A stretch of DNA of 64,000 nucleotides from CAVZTX01 sp963778375 (GCA_963778375.1 CAVZTX010000001.1:62001-126000); one strand, 5' to 3'; counted from the stretch's first letter, positions 47,301 to 56,434 are shown. Notes: a model not told the origin generated them from the letters alone. Translations and numbers: made by a program.

Positions 47301-48407
47301 TCAACTCTCCAATATGCTTACATAATTACTTGGCAACCTGCAGCCTGCATACAGCAACGCCAGCAACTCCTCCTGTTGAGCCACAACAATCCTGATATGG
47401 CCGCAGGTCATCGTTAGCGTACGCGCACCCATCGGCAAATCCTGACGCAGCGGCTTAGGATTGCCATTCACATCCAGCACCCCATTCGGAAAAAGCAACC
47501 CGTTTAGAACGAAATCCTTACCGGTAAAATAAAAGAAGGGAACCTGATACTTTGTAGTTGTCAGCACATCTGTGATCATCGTTAAAACGTGTGAGACCGC
47601 CACCTGATACGCGCCATTAAGGCCGCATCCTATAAAACAAGCTGTACCCTCGACCACCCAAAGATGCTCTTTCAGTCCGGTATTCAAGTCTACCCCAAAC
47701 TGCTGCGCCCAAAAGACAAACAACTGGTAAAGATTATTATCAGAGCTACTTGGATAGCCATTATGCCAACTATCGATCAGTCCAATACGCTGCGAAGTCC
47801 AAGTCCAATTGCCGCCCGGATTGACTATGGTATTCATCGCCGTCTGCATATTGTTGAGGTACGTCACCTGCTGAGCCAGTAACGCATTATCAGGCCCAAC
47901 CACATGAGGATCCAAAGAACCCATCAACACTGGAATATCAGGCGTCACCGCGTGCATCGAATTTTCACACAAATTAAAAAACTGCGCATAAAGATCAGGC
48001 GGAACATAGCGAGTATAAGGAGGATCATTCTTCATCTGCTCGTTGCCACACTGTACCGCATCAACGCCTCCCTGTGCAGCATCATTCAGATACCCCGGAT
48101 CAAGAATGGTCGAAAGATCGGGCTGACACACCGTCAGCAGTATACGAATTCCCTGGTTATGATAATTTTCCACCGTATTCTTCAGCGTCTGACCCGACAG
48201 ATTACTATTGCCACACGTCGGATAACTCAAACGCAGCCACGGAATGCCCGGATAGGCCGTTTGAGCATCACTCTGTATGCCAAATACTAGCGAAGATGGT
48301 GATCCCGGCTCCGCCGCAAACGCTACCGTACTCTGAAAAATAAGCAAAATACCAGCAATCAACGCCCCAGCAAATAGAACAAAAAATTTCCCCTGCAACA
48401 GCTTCAT
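47301..48407 (-). CDS. Secreted TIM-barrel glycosidase-like protein
   Basis: The protein has 368 residues from ATG 48407 (AAGGAG 8 nt upstream). A Sec signal, MKLLQGKFFVLFAGALIAG to about residue 29 with VAFAAEP as the cleavage region, precedes a domain with barrel-like strands: PGIPWLRLSYPTCG, GIRILLTVCQPD, VDAVQCGNEQ (a typical strand-4 NE acid pair) and LWVVEGTACFIGCG. The arrangement suggests a glycoside-hydrolase clan-A-like fold, but no exact family is recognised. It is probably extracellular. Confidence 0.7.
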   Translation of the reverse strand: MKLLQGKFFVLFAGALIAGILLIFQSTVAFAAEPGSPSSLVFGIQSDAQTAYPGIPWLRLSYPTCGNSNLSGQTLKNTVENYHNQGIRILLTVCQPDLSTILDPGYLNDAAQGGVDAVQCGNEQMKNDPPYTRYVPPDLYAQFFNLCENSMHAVTPDIPVLMGSLDPHVVGPDNALLAQQVTYLNNMQTAMNTIVNPGGNWTWTSQRIGLIDSWHNGYPSSSDNNLYQLFVFWAQQFGVDLNTGLKEHLWVVEGTACFIGCGLNGAYQVAVSHVLTMITDVLTTTKYQVPFFYFTGKDFVLNGLLFPNGVLDVNGNPKPLRQDLPMGARTLTMTCGHIRIVVAQQEELLALLYAGCRLPSNYVSILES

Positions 48408-48651
48408 GGTCAATGCTCCTTCTAATTAAAAACTCTAGAAACTCGCAATAACCCCATCCATATTATAGCTCAACCTGAGTTCTCCTTCACCTCAAGTCCA
48501 ATTCCGCGTCATTATATTCCATATTTATTCACAGTGCAAAAGGCCATCGCCAAAAATTTCAAGAAATTTTCATCGCCACAGACACTATCACCATTCCAAT
48601 AATTGAAAATGGAGTTCCCTTGCGAACTGCCGCAGGCAGTGAGAAGTCAAA
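48408..48651. other. Intergenic region, little structure
   Basis: It is an AT-rich stretch between divergent genes. A small REP-like hairpin CTGCC-GCA-GGCAG lies near 48627-48639, related to the CTGCCGTAGGCGG element near 30330. Nothing else was recognised. Confidence 0.4.
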
Positions 48652-48688
48652 ACAAAATCTGAAGTGTCGTCACAAAATCTGATATGAT
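48652..48688 (+). promoter_or_regulatory. Direct-repeat operator and -10 of the methyltransferase gene
   Basis: Two perfect copies of ACAAAATCTGA (48652-48662 and 48672-48682) are 20 bp apart, two helical turns, and abut TATGAT (48683-48688). The second copy overlaps the -10 boundary, so the bound factor could repress. Confidence 0.55.
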
Positions 48689-48727
48689 ACTAATCGAAGA
48701 ACAAACCAAACACACAAAGGAGACCCC

Positions 48728-49252
48728 ATGAACCATCAGGACCACGTCAACCTCCTCCGCAAAGGCATCCCCAACACAGGAGGAACCTGGGCCGACCTCG
48801 GCTCGGGCAGAGGTGCCTTCACCCTCGCACTCGCCGACCTCATCGGCCCAACAGGCCACATCTACTCAATCGATCGCGACTCCAGCGCACTGCGCGATCA
48901 GGAAAAAGCCATGCGTGCGCAATTTCCTTCCACCACCGTCCACTACCTCAACACCGACTTCACCCAACGCCTCGACCTACCTCCACTCGACGGGATCGTA
49001 ATGGCCAACTCCCTGCATTTCCTCCGCAAAAAAGACAACACGCTCCAACTAATCCGCAGCTACCTGCGTCCCGGCGGACGCCTCCTCCTCGTAGAATACG
49101 CCACCGACCACGGCAACATGTGGGTACCCTATCCACTCTCCTACTCCACCTGGGAAGCACTCGCCCGCCACAACGGCTTCACCTCCACCCAACTACTAAC
49201 AACCGTCCCTAGCCGCTTCTCCGGCGGTATGTACTCCGCCATGAGCATATAA
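48728..49252 (+). CDS. Class I SAM-dependent methyltransferase
   Basis: The protein has 174 residues, with AAAGGAG before ATG 48728. The Rossmann motif I is ADLGSGRGAFTLALAD (about 22-37), followed by IYSIDRDSSAL (acidic end of beta-2), LDGIVMANSLHF and the post-motif LRPGGRLLLVEY. It is similar to UbiE-like small-molecule methyltransferases; the substrate is unknown. It is single and transcribed from a promoter with twin direct repeats, convergent with the YceI gene. Confidence 0.88.
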   Translation: MNHQDHVNLLRKGIPNTGGTWADLGSGRGAFTLALADLIGPTGHIYSIDRDSSALRDQEKAMRAQFPSTTVHYLNTDFTQRLDLPPLDGIVMANSLHFLRKKDNTLQLIRSYLRPGGRLLLVEYATDHGNMWVPYPLSYSTWEALARHNGFTSTQLLTTVPSRFSGGMYSAMSI

Positions 49253-49267
49253 TCTGCCCCTTTTCCC

Positions 49268-49969
49268 TCACGCTTTATTTGCTGTGAAGTTCAACGTAAT
49301 CACAACCTTATTCTGTGCAATAGCAATATTCGCCAGATTAGGCGGCTGAATCCCGAAATCCGTCATATAGATAGTACTTGTCGCCGTTCCCGATATGGTG
49401 TTGCCTACCACTTTGCCCTGTACATCAAACGTTTCTTTATTGGTTTTTCCGTGCATCGTCAGATTGCCAACCAGTTGAAAATGGACACTTTGCCCATCGC
49501 TGTAGTTAGCCGGTAATCCTTGCGTACTGACCGACACAAACGTCGCATAAGGATACGTATCCGTTTCCAGCGTATTCCTTTGTATATAGTGATCGCGCAT
49601 CGCCGCATCCGATTGCAGCGTCCTCAAATCAACCGTAATGTTCATTGATGCAACAAGTGGCGAAGCACCCGATCGTATCTTGAAACTGCCCGTCACCGAA
49701 TGTGTCGTGCCAATCGCATCATTACTCGGCTTATTCTGGATAATCAGATCTTCAAACACACTATAGGATGCCGTGGTTTGAGCAGACACAATCTGAAATG
49801 TTTCCAGACCCGTCGATGGAATAGGTGTTTCCGTAACCGTAATCGCCCCTGGCGCCTTATGCGACTGGTTAACCGTACTGGCAAAATGCGACGAGTACAA
49901 CAACCCTGCGACAATAACAACAAGAATAAGGCCGACGCCTCCCGATAGCCAGATATAACGCCTCTTCAT
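49268..49969 (-). CDS. Membrane-anchored YceI-like protein
   Basis: The protein has 233 residues. An N-terminal hydrophobic anchor (about 8-26) and a Thr/Pro-rich linker are followed by a YceI lipocalin-like domain from about 55: SAQTTASYSVFE, VTGSFKIRSG, MNITVDLRTLQSDAAMRDHYIQ, YPYATFVS, GNLTMHGKTNKETFDVQGKV and MTDFGIQPPNLANIAIAQNKVVI. The family binds isoprenoid quinone-like lipids. It faces the outside of the membrane. Confidence 0.92.
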   Translation of the reverse strand: MKRRYIWLSGGVGLILVVIVAGLLYSSHFASTVNQSHKAPGAITVTETPIPSTGLETFQIVSAQTTASYSVFEDLIIQNKPSNDAIGTTHSVTGSFKIRSGASPLVASMNITVDLRTLQSDAAMRDHYIQRNTLETDTYPYATFVSVSTQGLPANYSDGQSVHFQLVGNLTMHGKTNKETFDVQGKVVGNTISGTATSTIYMTDFGIQPPNLANIAIAQNKVVITLNFTANKA

Positions 49970-50072
49970 AGTTCCTTCTCCTTAATAAAGCAGTAAAAAT
50001 ATCACTCAGTATACCAGCTTCAAACTCTTCTTGAACAGAATAAAATTGTATAGGCTCTCCATCCTTGATCTT

Positions 50073-50117
50073 GCCAATGCTTCTCACATTACCATTGGCA
50101 ACATGAGAAGCATTGGC
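50073..50117 (-). terminator. 14-bp perfect inverted repeat after the HtrA-like gene
   Basis: GCCAATGCTTCTCA (50073-50086) and its complement (50104-50117) enclose 17 bases, 12 bp beyond the protease stop. There is no T tract. Confidence 0.55.
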
Positions 50118-50128
50118 GGGATTCTCAA

Positions 50129-51094
50129 CTACTGAAGAATCTGTTGCAAAGCCGACTCAACGAGACTCGACGGGATCGCAAAACTCACACCATTAGCAGT
50201 CGTATTAGACTCCGTATTCACCGCCGTCAACGTTGGAATACCAACCAGTTGCCCCTGCAAATTGATCAGAGCACCGCCACTATTGCCAGGATTTACCGCC
50301 GCATCCGTCTGAATAGCGCTTGAAATCGTCGTTCCTGCTGACTCCGTCACACTCCGGTTCAAAGCACTCACAATGCCTTGAGTCGCCGTCTCAGTAATCC
50401 CCAGTGGATTGCCAATCGCCAGCACCTCTTGCCCCACCACAAGCTGAGAAGAGTTACCTATCTGAGCAACCGTCATGTTTGCAAAAGGCGAAATGCGTAC
50501 CACCGCCAGATCATCGGCAGCAACCGTACCCACCAGTTGCCCAGTTTCTGTCTTCCCATTCGACAGCACAACCTCAATCGTCTGTTCACCACTCACCACA
50601 TGGTTATTGGTCACAATATCCCCCTTCGCATCGATAATCACCCCCGAACCAATCTGCTCACCCTGTGCCGTCGTCACCTGAAGCTCTACAACCGCTGGCT
50701 CTACCTTTGCAATAGCCGCCTCAATCTGTGCTTGTAGCGACGTGCCGCTTGCCGATGTAGCTGACGTGGTTGCCGCAGCCTGCGTCGTCGTTCCCGTACT
50801 ACTCTTGCCGCTCGTAAGCTCCCAGCCCGCAAACAAACCCACCCCAAAGATCAAAGCCAGTACAAGCGTGAGCAGCACAATCGCCCCCGCGCGCCCAGGT
50901 CGCTTCCGTGGGGGTGGCGGCGCGACCTGGGGATCTGAAGGATATCTAGGTGGCTGAAATGCATCCTGCTCCGGCGAAGTCTGCCCCACTTGAGGAGCAT
51001 CCAAAACTCCAACCGGCGCGGACGACCTCGCTTGATAGGGAAGCTCATACTCTCCATAAACTTCATACTCTTCCGGTACTATAGTCTGTGACAT
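50129..51094 (-). CDS. HtrA/DegP-like membrane-anchored serine protease without PDZ domain
   Basis: The protein has 321 residues. Residues 1-68 are an acidic/Pro-rich cytosolic tail ending in PPPPRKRPGR, followed by a TM helix (about 70-92) and an Ala/Thr/Ser linker. The S1C protease domain is at about 115-320: His in TNNHVV, Asp in ADDLAVVRI and Ser in NPGNSGGAL. The chain ends right after the protease domain, so the usual C-terminal PDZ is absent. It probably acts as an extracytoplasmic quality-control protease. Confidence 0.93.
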   Translation of the reverse strand: MSQTIVPEEYEVYGEYELPYQARSSAPVGVLDAPQVGQTSPEQDAFQPPRYPSDPQVAPPPPRKRPGRAGAIVLLTLVLALIFGVGLFAGWELTSGKSSTGTTTQAAATTSATSASGTSLQAQIEAAIAKVEPAVVELQVTTAQGEQIGSGVIIDAKGDIVTNNHVVSGEQTIEVVLSNGKTETGQLVGTVAADDLAVVRISPFANMTVAQIGNSSQLVVGQEVLAIGNPLGITETATQGIVSALNRSVTESAGTTISSAIQTDAAVNPGNSGGALINLQGQLVGIPTLTAVNTESNTTANGVSFAIPSSLVESALQQILQ

Positions 51095-51150
51095 CTTTAT
51101 TGTCTCCTATTTGTTACTCAACAAACCTTAGTTTTGCTCTAGACCATCTC

Positions 51151-52035
51151 TCACATATTGCTCACTTGCACCACAATAACGCTCACATTATCGTCCCCAC
51201 CACCCGCCAGTGCCGCTTGAATAAGCTCATGCGCCGTATCTGTTGGACCAACCATAGGCGTGCTCACAATAGCAGCAATCTCTTTATTCCTCACCATTTC
51301 CCACAATCCATCTGAACACAACAATAGAATATCGCCAGCGGTGAGCGGCACAGTAAATGTATCAACCTCTACCCAGGCTTCGCTACCCAGGCTCCGATAG
51401 ATTTGATTGCGCCAGGGATGGATATAGACATCCTCAGACGTAATGCTTCCCGCCTCCACAAGTGCAGCCACAACCGAATGATCGTAAGTAATCTGCCGGA
51501 GTCGAGCTTCCCGGTAGAGATAGAGTCGGCTATCGCCCACATGAGCTACGTAAGCGGTCGTCTCACTCATCAGGGCAACCGTCATCGTCGTACCCATCAC
51601 AGTTTGCTGCTCCTGATTTCGCTCAAACACAGCCCGATTAGCGTACTGCACACCCGCTTTCAGCAAGGAAAGCAAGCCTCCAGGCGTACTCTGTTCAGAG
51701 CAAAGTGGCCCAGACATATACTCGACCAGAGACCGTGCTGCAAGCTGGCTCGCTTCCTGGCCATGTCCCTGCCCTCCCATACCATCTGCCACCGCAACAA
51801 GCACAAACGGCTTCAAAGGAATAGAAGCAGAAGGCATAGCGCTATGTATCACAAGCACCGTATCTTCATTCGGCTTGTACTTACGCCGTATACCCGCATC
51901 CTGATAAGCTCCCACCCGCATTGCAAGTCCCGACTGTTTTGAATTGATCGCCTCACCTGCACCCATCGGCGCATAACCAGAGGTGTCAACATACTCATTC
52001 TCTCGTTGTAGCAACATCGTAATGTCTCGATTCAT
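51151..52035 (-). CDS. PP2C-type Ser/Thr phosphatase A
   Basis: The protein has 294 residues from ATG 52035. PP2C motifs in order: RKYKPNEDT (metal-binding), VADGMGGQGHG, MGTTMTVAL, AHVGDSRLYLYR, LLLCSDGLWEMV and GGGDDNVSVIVV. All metal-coordinating Asp residues are present. It belongs to the group that reverses Hanks-type kinase phosphorylation in bacteria; no such kinase is in the window. The preceding promoter carries the 11-bp-phased activator box 1 (52100-52153). It is a paralogue of the phosphatase at 54842. Confidence 0.93.
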   Translation of the reverse strand: MNRDITMLLQRENEYVDTSGYAPMGAGEAINSKQSGLAMRVGAYQDAGIRRKYKPNEDTVLVIHSAMPSASIPLKPFVLVAVADGMGGQGHGQEASQLAARSLVEYMSGPLCSEQSTPGGLLSLLKAGVQYANRAVFERNQEQQTVMGTTMTVALMSETTAYVAHVGDSRLYLYREARLRQITYDHSVVAALVEAGSITSEDVYIHPWRNQIYRSLGSEAWVEVDTFTVPLTAGDILLLCSDGLWEMVRNKEIAAIVSTPMVGPTDTAHELIQAALAGGGDDNVSVIVVQVSNM

Positions 52036-52099
52036 CTATGCTTACTCACCATACGCATTCATCTTTGATATGCAAGTCTTCATCTCTTGCGCTAGTTCA

Positions 52100-52153
52100 A
52101 TAGTAATCCAAGATCATGTGAGGTATATTGGAGCAAGATGGGAAAATTCTCAT
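52100..52153 (-). promoter_or_regulatory. Phased direct-repeat activator box 1 (PP2C A)
   Basis: On the minus strand the hexamers TCCCAT, TCCAAT and TCACAT start every 11 bp (plus-strand starts 52138, 52127, 52116), preceded by an ATGAGAA half-dyad. TACTAT follows 10 bp after the last repeat (52100-52105). The ATG of PP2C A is 65 bp downstream. Confidence 0.8.
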
Positions 52154-52192
52154 AATGTATGGAGTGTACAAACTCCTTTGTTGCAACCAAAT

Positions 52193-52242
52193 GCAAACAA
52201 GCCGTGTAGGATCGATATATCAACTCTACACGGCTTGTTTGC
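52193..52242 (-). terminator. 17-bp perfect stem after the CAP-protein gene
   Basis: GCAAACAAGCCGTGTAG (52193-52209) and its complement (52226-52242) enclose 16 bases, 18 bp past the CAP stop. T-rich bases follow on the minus strand. Confidence 0.7.
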
Positions 52243-52260
52243 GTTCGGTTGCTTATCCAC

Positions 52261-52819
52261 TCACACCTGTGCAAAATCCTCCGTCAGCCACAACTTCCCA
52301 TGCTGCGCATCAATCAGCACATCAACCCCAACAATAGTAGCATTCTTCGACAGAATATTCTGGCGATGCCCATCATCCGGCGGCTTCTCATCCATCATCG
52401 CCTGATGCAACCCCAGCGCCCCATTCACCGACTGATCCGTCGTCTCCCCAATATTTTCAGCCGCAAATGTCCAATTCACTCCTTGTTGACTCTCGCGCTT
52501 CCCCAAATCCGCCTCCCCTGGCAACTGGTGCGCCAGCGTATTCGCCGCCTGCATCGCCAGATCATGTTGCCTCGCGCTCTTCGCCAAAGCATTGCTCCAC
52601 TTTAAAGGAGCCAACCCATTAGCCGCCCGAGATTGATTAATAGCCTGAAAAACAGCCTGCGCGATCTGGCTCTCCGTAGCTGCCTTTCCACCACTAGAAC
52701 CAGCCTGAGGAGGAAGAAGCCGGGTTGCCTACCGTTATTGTGCAAGCACACAACAGAAAAAGCAGGAAAGTCAGGTAGATACTTCCAACCCATAGAAATT
52801 TGATTTTGATTCTCTTCAT
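52261..52819 (-). pseudogene. CAP (SCP-like) domain lipoprotein with one frameshift
   Basis: ATG 52819 opens MKRIKIKFLWVG, a hydrophobic signal ending in FLLFLLCAC (lipobox-like), then a Ser linker. A one-base loss near 52725 moves reading to the frame that gives GGKAATESQIAQAVFQAINQ and the CAP domain: RAANGLAPLKWSNALAKSARQHDLAM, FAAENIG, DGHRQNILSKNATIVGVDV and WLTEDFAQV. CAP proteins are extracellular with poorly known roles. Without the shift it would be about 185 residues. The CAP part itself is intact. Confidence 0.8.
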
Positions 52820-52869
52820 ATAAAGATTGTATCCCACATGTACCAAAGAATCTGTATAAATCAAATTCC

Positions 52870-53406
52870 CTACCCAAGCACCTCTCTTCTCCGAGACCGC
52901 ACCGCTAATCGATCATCAATCACCAACAGAACAATCAACGCAATCTCCGCTACCTTATCAATCAAACTAATCGTATCCAGGTGAAATCCATTGACTAAAA
53001 AGTACAGAACGAAAGTTGTAGCCGCGAAAACAATCAACAGCCACCGCACAATCCGCTGAAAGCGATACAAAAACGGCAAGTACAGCGCAACAATCAGCAC
53101 AAGATACCCAATTCCATTCAGAATGAAAAGCGTCGAAAGCGGAAGCGGAATAAATTGCAGAATAGATCCTCCTGGAGCACCACCACCAGTTCCCCCCGGA
53201 GGTCTCCCAGGAAAACCACTTCCAGTTCCCCCCGGAAGCCTACCCGGAACCCCACCGGGGCCACCCGGAGCACCTCCTCTAAATCCACCTCCACTCATAC
53301 CCAGCCCATGTTGCAAATGGATACCCGCCGTCACCAGCACAAGCGCAATAATAACAATCTGCAAAATACCTATCGCACCAAACAATCGCCGTGAATGATA
53401 TGCCAT
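52870..53406 (-). CDS. Four-helix membrane protein with Gly/Pro-rich extracellular loop
   Basis: The protein has 178 residues from ATG 53406; GAAGGG is upstream. Segments at about 8-30, 86-108, 112-132 and 145-165 are hydrophobic. Between the first and second lies a roughly 45-residue loop of repeated GGxPG units (GGAPGGPGGVPGR, LPGGTGSGFPGRPPGG), collagen-like in composition. Family not recognised. It is transcribed from activator box 2, which lies inside the 3' end of the truncated kinase gene. Confidence 0.75.
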   Translation of the reverse strand: MAYHSRRLFGAIGILQIVIIALVLVTAGIHLQHGLGMSGGGFRGGAPGGPGGVPGRLPGGTGSGFPGRPPGGTGGGAPGGSILQFIPLPLSTLFILNGIGYLVLIVALYLPFLYRFQRIVRWLLIVFAATTFVLYFLVNGFHLDTISLIDKVAEIALIVLLVIDDRLAVRSRRREVLG

Positions 53407-53453
53407 ATTCAATTTCTTTTTCCCTTCTACTAGCGTTTCGTTACACCATAAGT

Positions 53454-53507
53454 AAGGTAACAGAGGCACATGTGAACAATATTGGAAAAACATGAGAATT
53501 TTCTCAT
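53454..53507 (-). promoter_or_regulatory. Phased direct-repeat activator box 2 (Gly-rich membrane protein)
   Basis: Minus-strand hexamers TCTCAT, TCCAAT and TCACAT lie at exact 11-bp steps (plus-strand starts 53492, 53481, 53470). The perfect dyad ATGAGA-TCTCAT is at the upstream end. TACCTT lies 10 bp after the last repeat (53454-53459). The gene starts 48 bp further. Confidence 0.82.
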
Positions 53508-54481
53508 CTTGCATCCCTCCTTGCTTCCTGCTGAGTCAGTGAGGCCTCGCGTACCACCTCGTGCTCCTGATGGGAGGATCGGCTGTCCAGGCGAGCAAAG
53601 GTCAGCATGTTGGTTGCCAAGCCGGCCATATGTTTCGCTTTGGCAACAATATCCTCTAACAGCGCCGCATCTTCTGCAGCCATCCCTTCACGACTCCGTA
53701 GCAAAACCTCGGCGTCAGCCCACAGCAGAGTCAGGGGCGTACGCAACTCGTGCGACGCGTCCGAGATAAAGCGCTGCTGGTTGGCCCAGGCCAATTGAGC
53801 CGGGGTCAACGCCCGCTTGGATAGGAACAGTCCGCCCAGACCTGCACCAAGCAGTGATATGCCTCCAACACTCAATAAGAGAAGCAGCAACAACGACAGC
53901 GCCTGTTCCTGCACCTGGATCGACTCGCTAATCACTACCACACCCACGTACCCTTTCCCCGTTGGACTTGGCACTGCCAGCGCATAGCGATAGACCTGCC
54001 CAACCGAACTTCCCGCATCGACCGTATCGGTAGTCGGCTGGCCTGTCTCTAAGGCTCGCTTCGCCAACGTCGTGCTGAGAAAGGCAACTGACAGCCCTGT
54101 AACATGTTGGCCGGAGAGCAAGAAGCCGTGCTGGTCGAAGCAAACGATCCCTTCAGACCTAGGGAGGCCCGGACCAGGGGATGAGCCAGATTGCTCTGAA
54201 GAGACGAAGAACGGACACGCACTATCGAGCGAACCCGTGAGCCATTGCTTCACATGAGCATGAGCCTGCAGAGCGGCATCAGTTTCAATGGGAGTCAGGA
54301 GGAAGTATTGTGCCCCAAAGTAGAGGGCTACGCCGAACAGCAGCAGGGCCATGCCTAACATCCCACAGTACCAGAGCGTGAGGCGCATACGAAGCCCCTG
54401 AAAGAGGCCACCTCCTGGCCGGTGTGTGTGGCGGCTCTTCCTCTGACGAGGCTGCCACCAAGAAGATATGCTCCTGCGCAT
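53504..54481 (-). pseudogene. Sensor histidine kinase truncated after the DHp domain
   Basis: The frame has 325 residues from ATG 54481 (CAGGAGC upstream). TM1 (about 35-60), an extracytoplasmic sensor region, TM2 (about 195-225) and the phosphoacceptor box FISDASHELRTPLTLL are intact. The chain ends about 60 residues after the His, with no N, G1, F or G2 boxes, so it cannot bind ATP or autophosphorylate. The stop falls inside activator box 2 of the next gene. A response-regulator tail lies 24 bp upstream of its start. It appears to be a remnant of a two-component operon. Confidence 0.85.
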
Positions 54482-54505
54482 GTCGTTGCTCCTGTGCTGC
54501 CCTGT

Positions 54506-54580
54506 TTACGCTTCGATCTTATAGCCTACGCCACGCACAGTCTTCATGAGTGTACGTGAGAAACCCTGGTCAATCTTCCC
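54506..54580 (-). pseudogene. C-terminal tail of an OmpR-type response regulator
   Basis: The last 24 codons read KIDQGFSRTLMKTVRGVGYKIEA before TAA (54506-54508); VRGVGYKIEA is the hallmark end of OmpR-family winged-helix domains. All upstream receiver and DNA-binding sequence is gone. The kinase start follows 24 bp later, as in an intact RR-HK operon. Confidence 0.75.
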
Positions 54581-54841
54581 GCAAGGAATGAATGCACATG
54601 TTCACCACTTTGGGAGGGCCGCACATCCATTCCTTGCCGCGGGATTGCTTACGTAGTGCCTTGCTGGAGAATCTGCGCAGACGATAGAGGTTGAGAAGGG
54701 ACGGTATACATTCCATCGACTTCATTCTCTGCTACTAGCATGGTAATAGTCCTTTCTGCTTTTTGTTCACTTAGAGTCTGCTGTGGCTGTACTGGCTTAT
54801 AACTCTCGGTATCTCTCCTATCTGTCGCCTTGCCCCTTGCC
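54581..54841. other. Gap between the regulator tail and PP2C B
   Basis: A 10-bp inverted repeat GCAAGGAATG / CATTCCTTGC (54581-54590 and 54628-54637) begins exactly where the regulator homology ends. It may mark the deletion or insertion that removed the gene. No coding region was recognised. Confidence 0.4.
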
Positions 54842-55729
54842 CTAGACCTTGCTCACCTGTGCCACAATGGCGCTGACATTGTCTGACCCACCGCCTGCCA
54901 ATGCTGCTTGGATAAGTGCATGGGCCGTATCTATGGGAGTGGGCATCGACGTGGTCAGGATAGTGGCAATCTGCTGCTTTCGGACCATTTCCCACAATCC
55001 GTCGGAGCACACGAGCAGGATGTCACCGTCAGCTAGCGGGAGGGTCGCTGTATCCACTTCCAGGGTGGTTTCCTGGCCCAGACTGCGATAGATTTGATTG
55101 CGCTGGGGGTGAGTATAGATCTCATCAGGCTTGATGATGCCCGCTTCCACGAGCGCGGCTACTACCGAGTGGTCACGGGTGATCTGCGTGAGTCCCGCGG
55201 ACTCGCGATACCAGTAGAGTCGGCTATCACCGACATGGGCGACATAGGCGGTCGTCTCGATCACCAGCACAGCAGTCATCGTTGTTCCCATGTCGGTCTG
55301 CTGTTGCTGGTTGTGCTCATACACGGCCCGGTTGGCACGCTGGACGCCTGCGCTAAGCATGGTCAGTAAAGACTCTTGCGCCCTCTGCTGAGTGCTCAGG
55401 GAGCGAAACACATACTCAACCAGGGATCCGCTAGCGAGTCGGCTCGCTGTTCGCCCATGCCCCTGTCCTCCCATCCCATCTGCCACCAGCAGGAGAACAA
55501 ACGAGATTGGGGAGAGAGAAGCAGAGGCAGCAGGTATAGCGCCCCGCAGAACGATAAGCGTGTCTTCGTTTGGTCGGTACTTTCGCCGTATGCCTGGATC
55601 CTGGTGAGAGCCGATGTGCAAGGCAAGGACTGGCTGCCCTACATGCCCTGCCTCATCTGCATACGTCAGCCTGTATAAACGCTCATCTTGAGCGGTGGTA
55701 GAAGGGTTGTTTTCTCGTTGTATCACCAT
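54842..55729 (-). CDS. PP2C-type Ser/Thr phosphatase B
   Basis: The protein has 295 residues and is closely related to the phosphatase at 51151. It has RKYRPNEDT, VADGMGGQGHG, MGTTMTAVL, AHVGDSRLYWYR, LLVCSDGLWEMV and GGGSDNVSAIVA; the GDDN of copy A is GSDN here, keeping the essential Asp-Asn. AAGGAG precedes ATG 55729. Its upstream region lacks the phased activator box found before phosphatase A, so the two are likely regulated differently. Confidence 0.93.
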   Translation of the reverse strand: MVIQRENNPSTTAQDERLYRLTYADEAGHVGQPVLALHIGSHQDPGIRRKYRPNEDTLIVLRGAIPAASASLSPISFVLLLVADGMGGQGHGRTASRLASGSLVEYVFRSLSTQQRAQESLLTMLSAGVQRANRAVYEHNQQQQTDMGTTMTAVLVIETTAYVAHVGDSRLYWYRESAGLTQITRDHSVVAALVEAGIIKPDEIYTHPQRNQIYRSLGQETTLEVDTATLPLADGDILLVCSDGLWEMVRKQQIATILTTSMPTPIDTAHALIQAALAGGGSDNVSAIVAQVSKV

Positions 55730-55859
55730 GATGGTGTCTCCTTGTTCAGAGGCAGGAAAAGGGGGCTCGCGCTTCCGCCTGCTTCAGGTCAGTTGCGATC
55801 ATAGATGCGTTGTAATGCTACGTACCTGAAACCCCCTTCGCCTGTTCTCCTACGCTGTT

Positions 55860-56336
55860 TCACTGATTGGCTTGTTTTACCAGGCGTCCACTATTCCTCA
55901 ATGGATGCTCTTCCTCATGCCTTGCATGTGTGAACTTCGTCAATCCAATCACACAGATGACCGCTGTCGCGATATGCATGAGGATGTACGCGCCGAAGGT
56001 GCTGACAGGGAATCCTGTCATCAAGATCAAGATGTCTGGAACGAAGGAAAGCAAGAGAGCAACTCCGGCAATCCGGCGATATAGAGTAATCGGGCGTGCT
56101 GCGCGCCAGGCAACCAGGGCAAAGACCAGGATGGCTGCAACAGCTCCAAGAACGGTGAACAAGATGATATGATCCGCTGTCATGATCATCGTTGGGAAGA
56201 GAGCGAGGGCGGCACTGCGCACCAGCAGGTTGACCACAACGGAGGCCACGAGAACGCCCAATCCGACCCACCAGAGTTGGCTCCAGTCAATCCGTTCTTT
56301 CCTGCGTGGAAATGTAGCTTGTAGTGTTTGCATCAT
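55860..56336 (-). CDS. Four-helix membrane protein, DUF6069-like
   Basis: The protein has 158 residues from ATG 56336 (or the adjacent ATG 56333, 7 nt after AAGGAG). Hydrophobic segments lie at about 22-45, 58-80, 90-112 and 118-138. The motifs WWVGLGVLVASVVVNLLVR, ALFPTMIMTADH and a final HARHEEEHPLRN resemble DUF6069-type proteins; the match is by eye. Function is unknown. It is transcribed from activator box 3. Confidence 0.7.
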   Translation of the reverse strand: MMQTLQATFPRRKERIDWSQLWWVGLGVLVASVVVNLLVRSAALALFPTMIMTADHIILFTVLGAVAAILVFALVAWRAARPITLYRRIAGVALLLSFVPDILILMTGFPVSTFGAYILMHIATAVICVIGLTKFTHARHEEEHPLRNSGRLVKQANQ

Positions 56337-56434
56337 ATTTCTCCTTTTGCTCGGAAGCAGCACCATGATGAAGGCGCCGCTCACATGTCTAGTTTTCGTT
56401 TGCTGTACAAGGATCCATTTCTTGCACTACTGTT

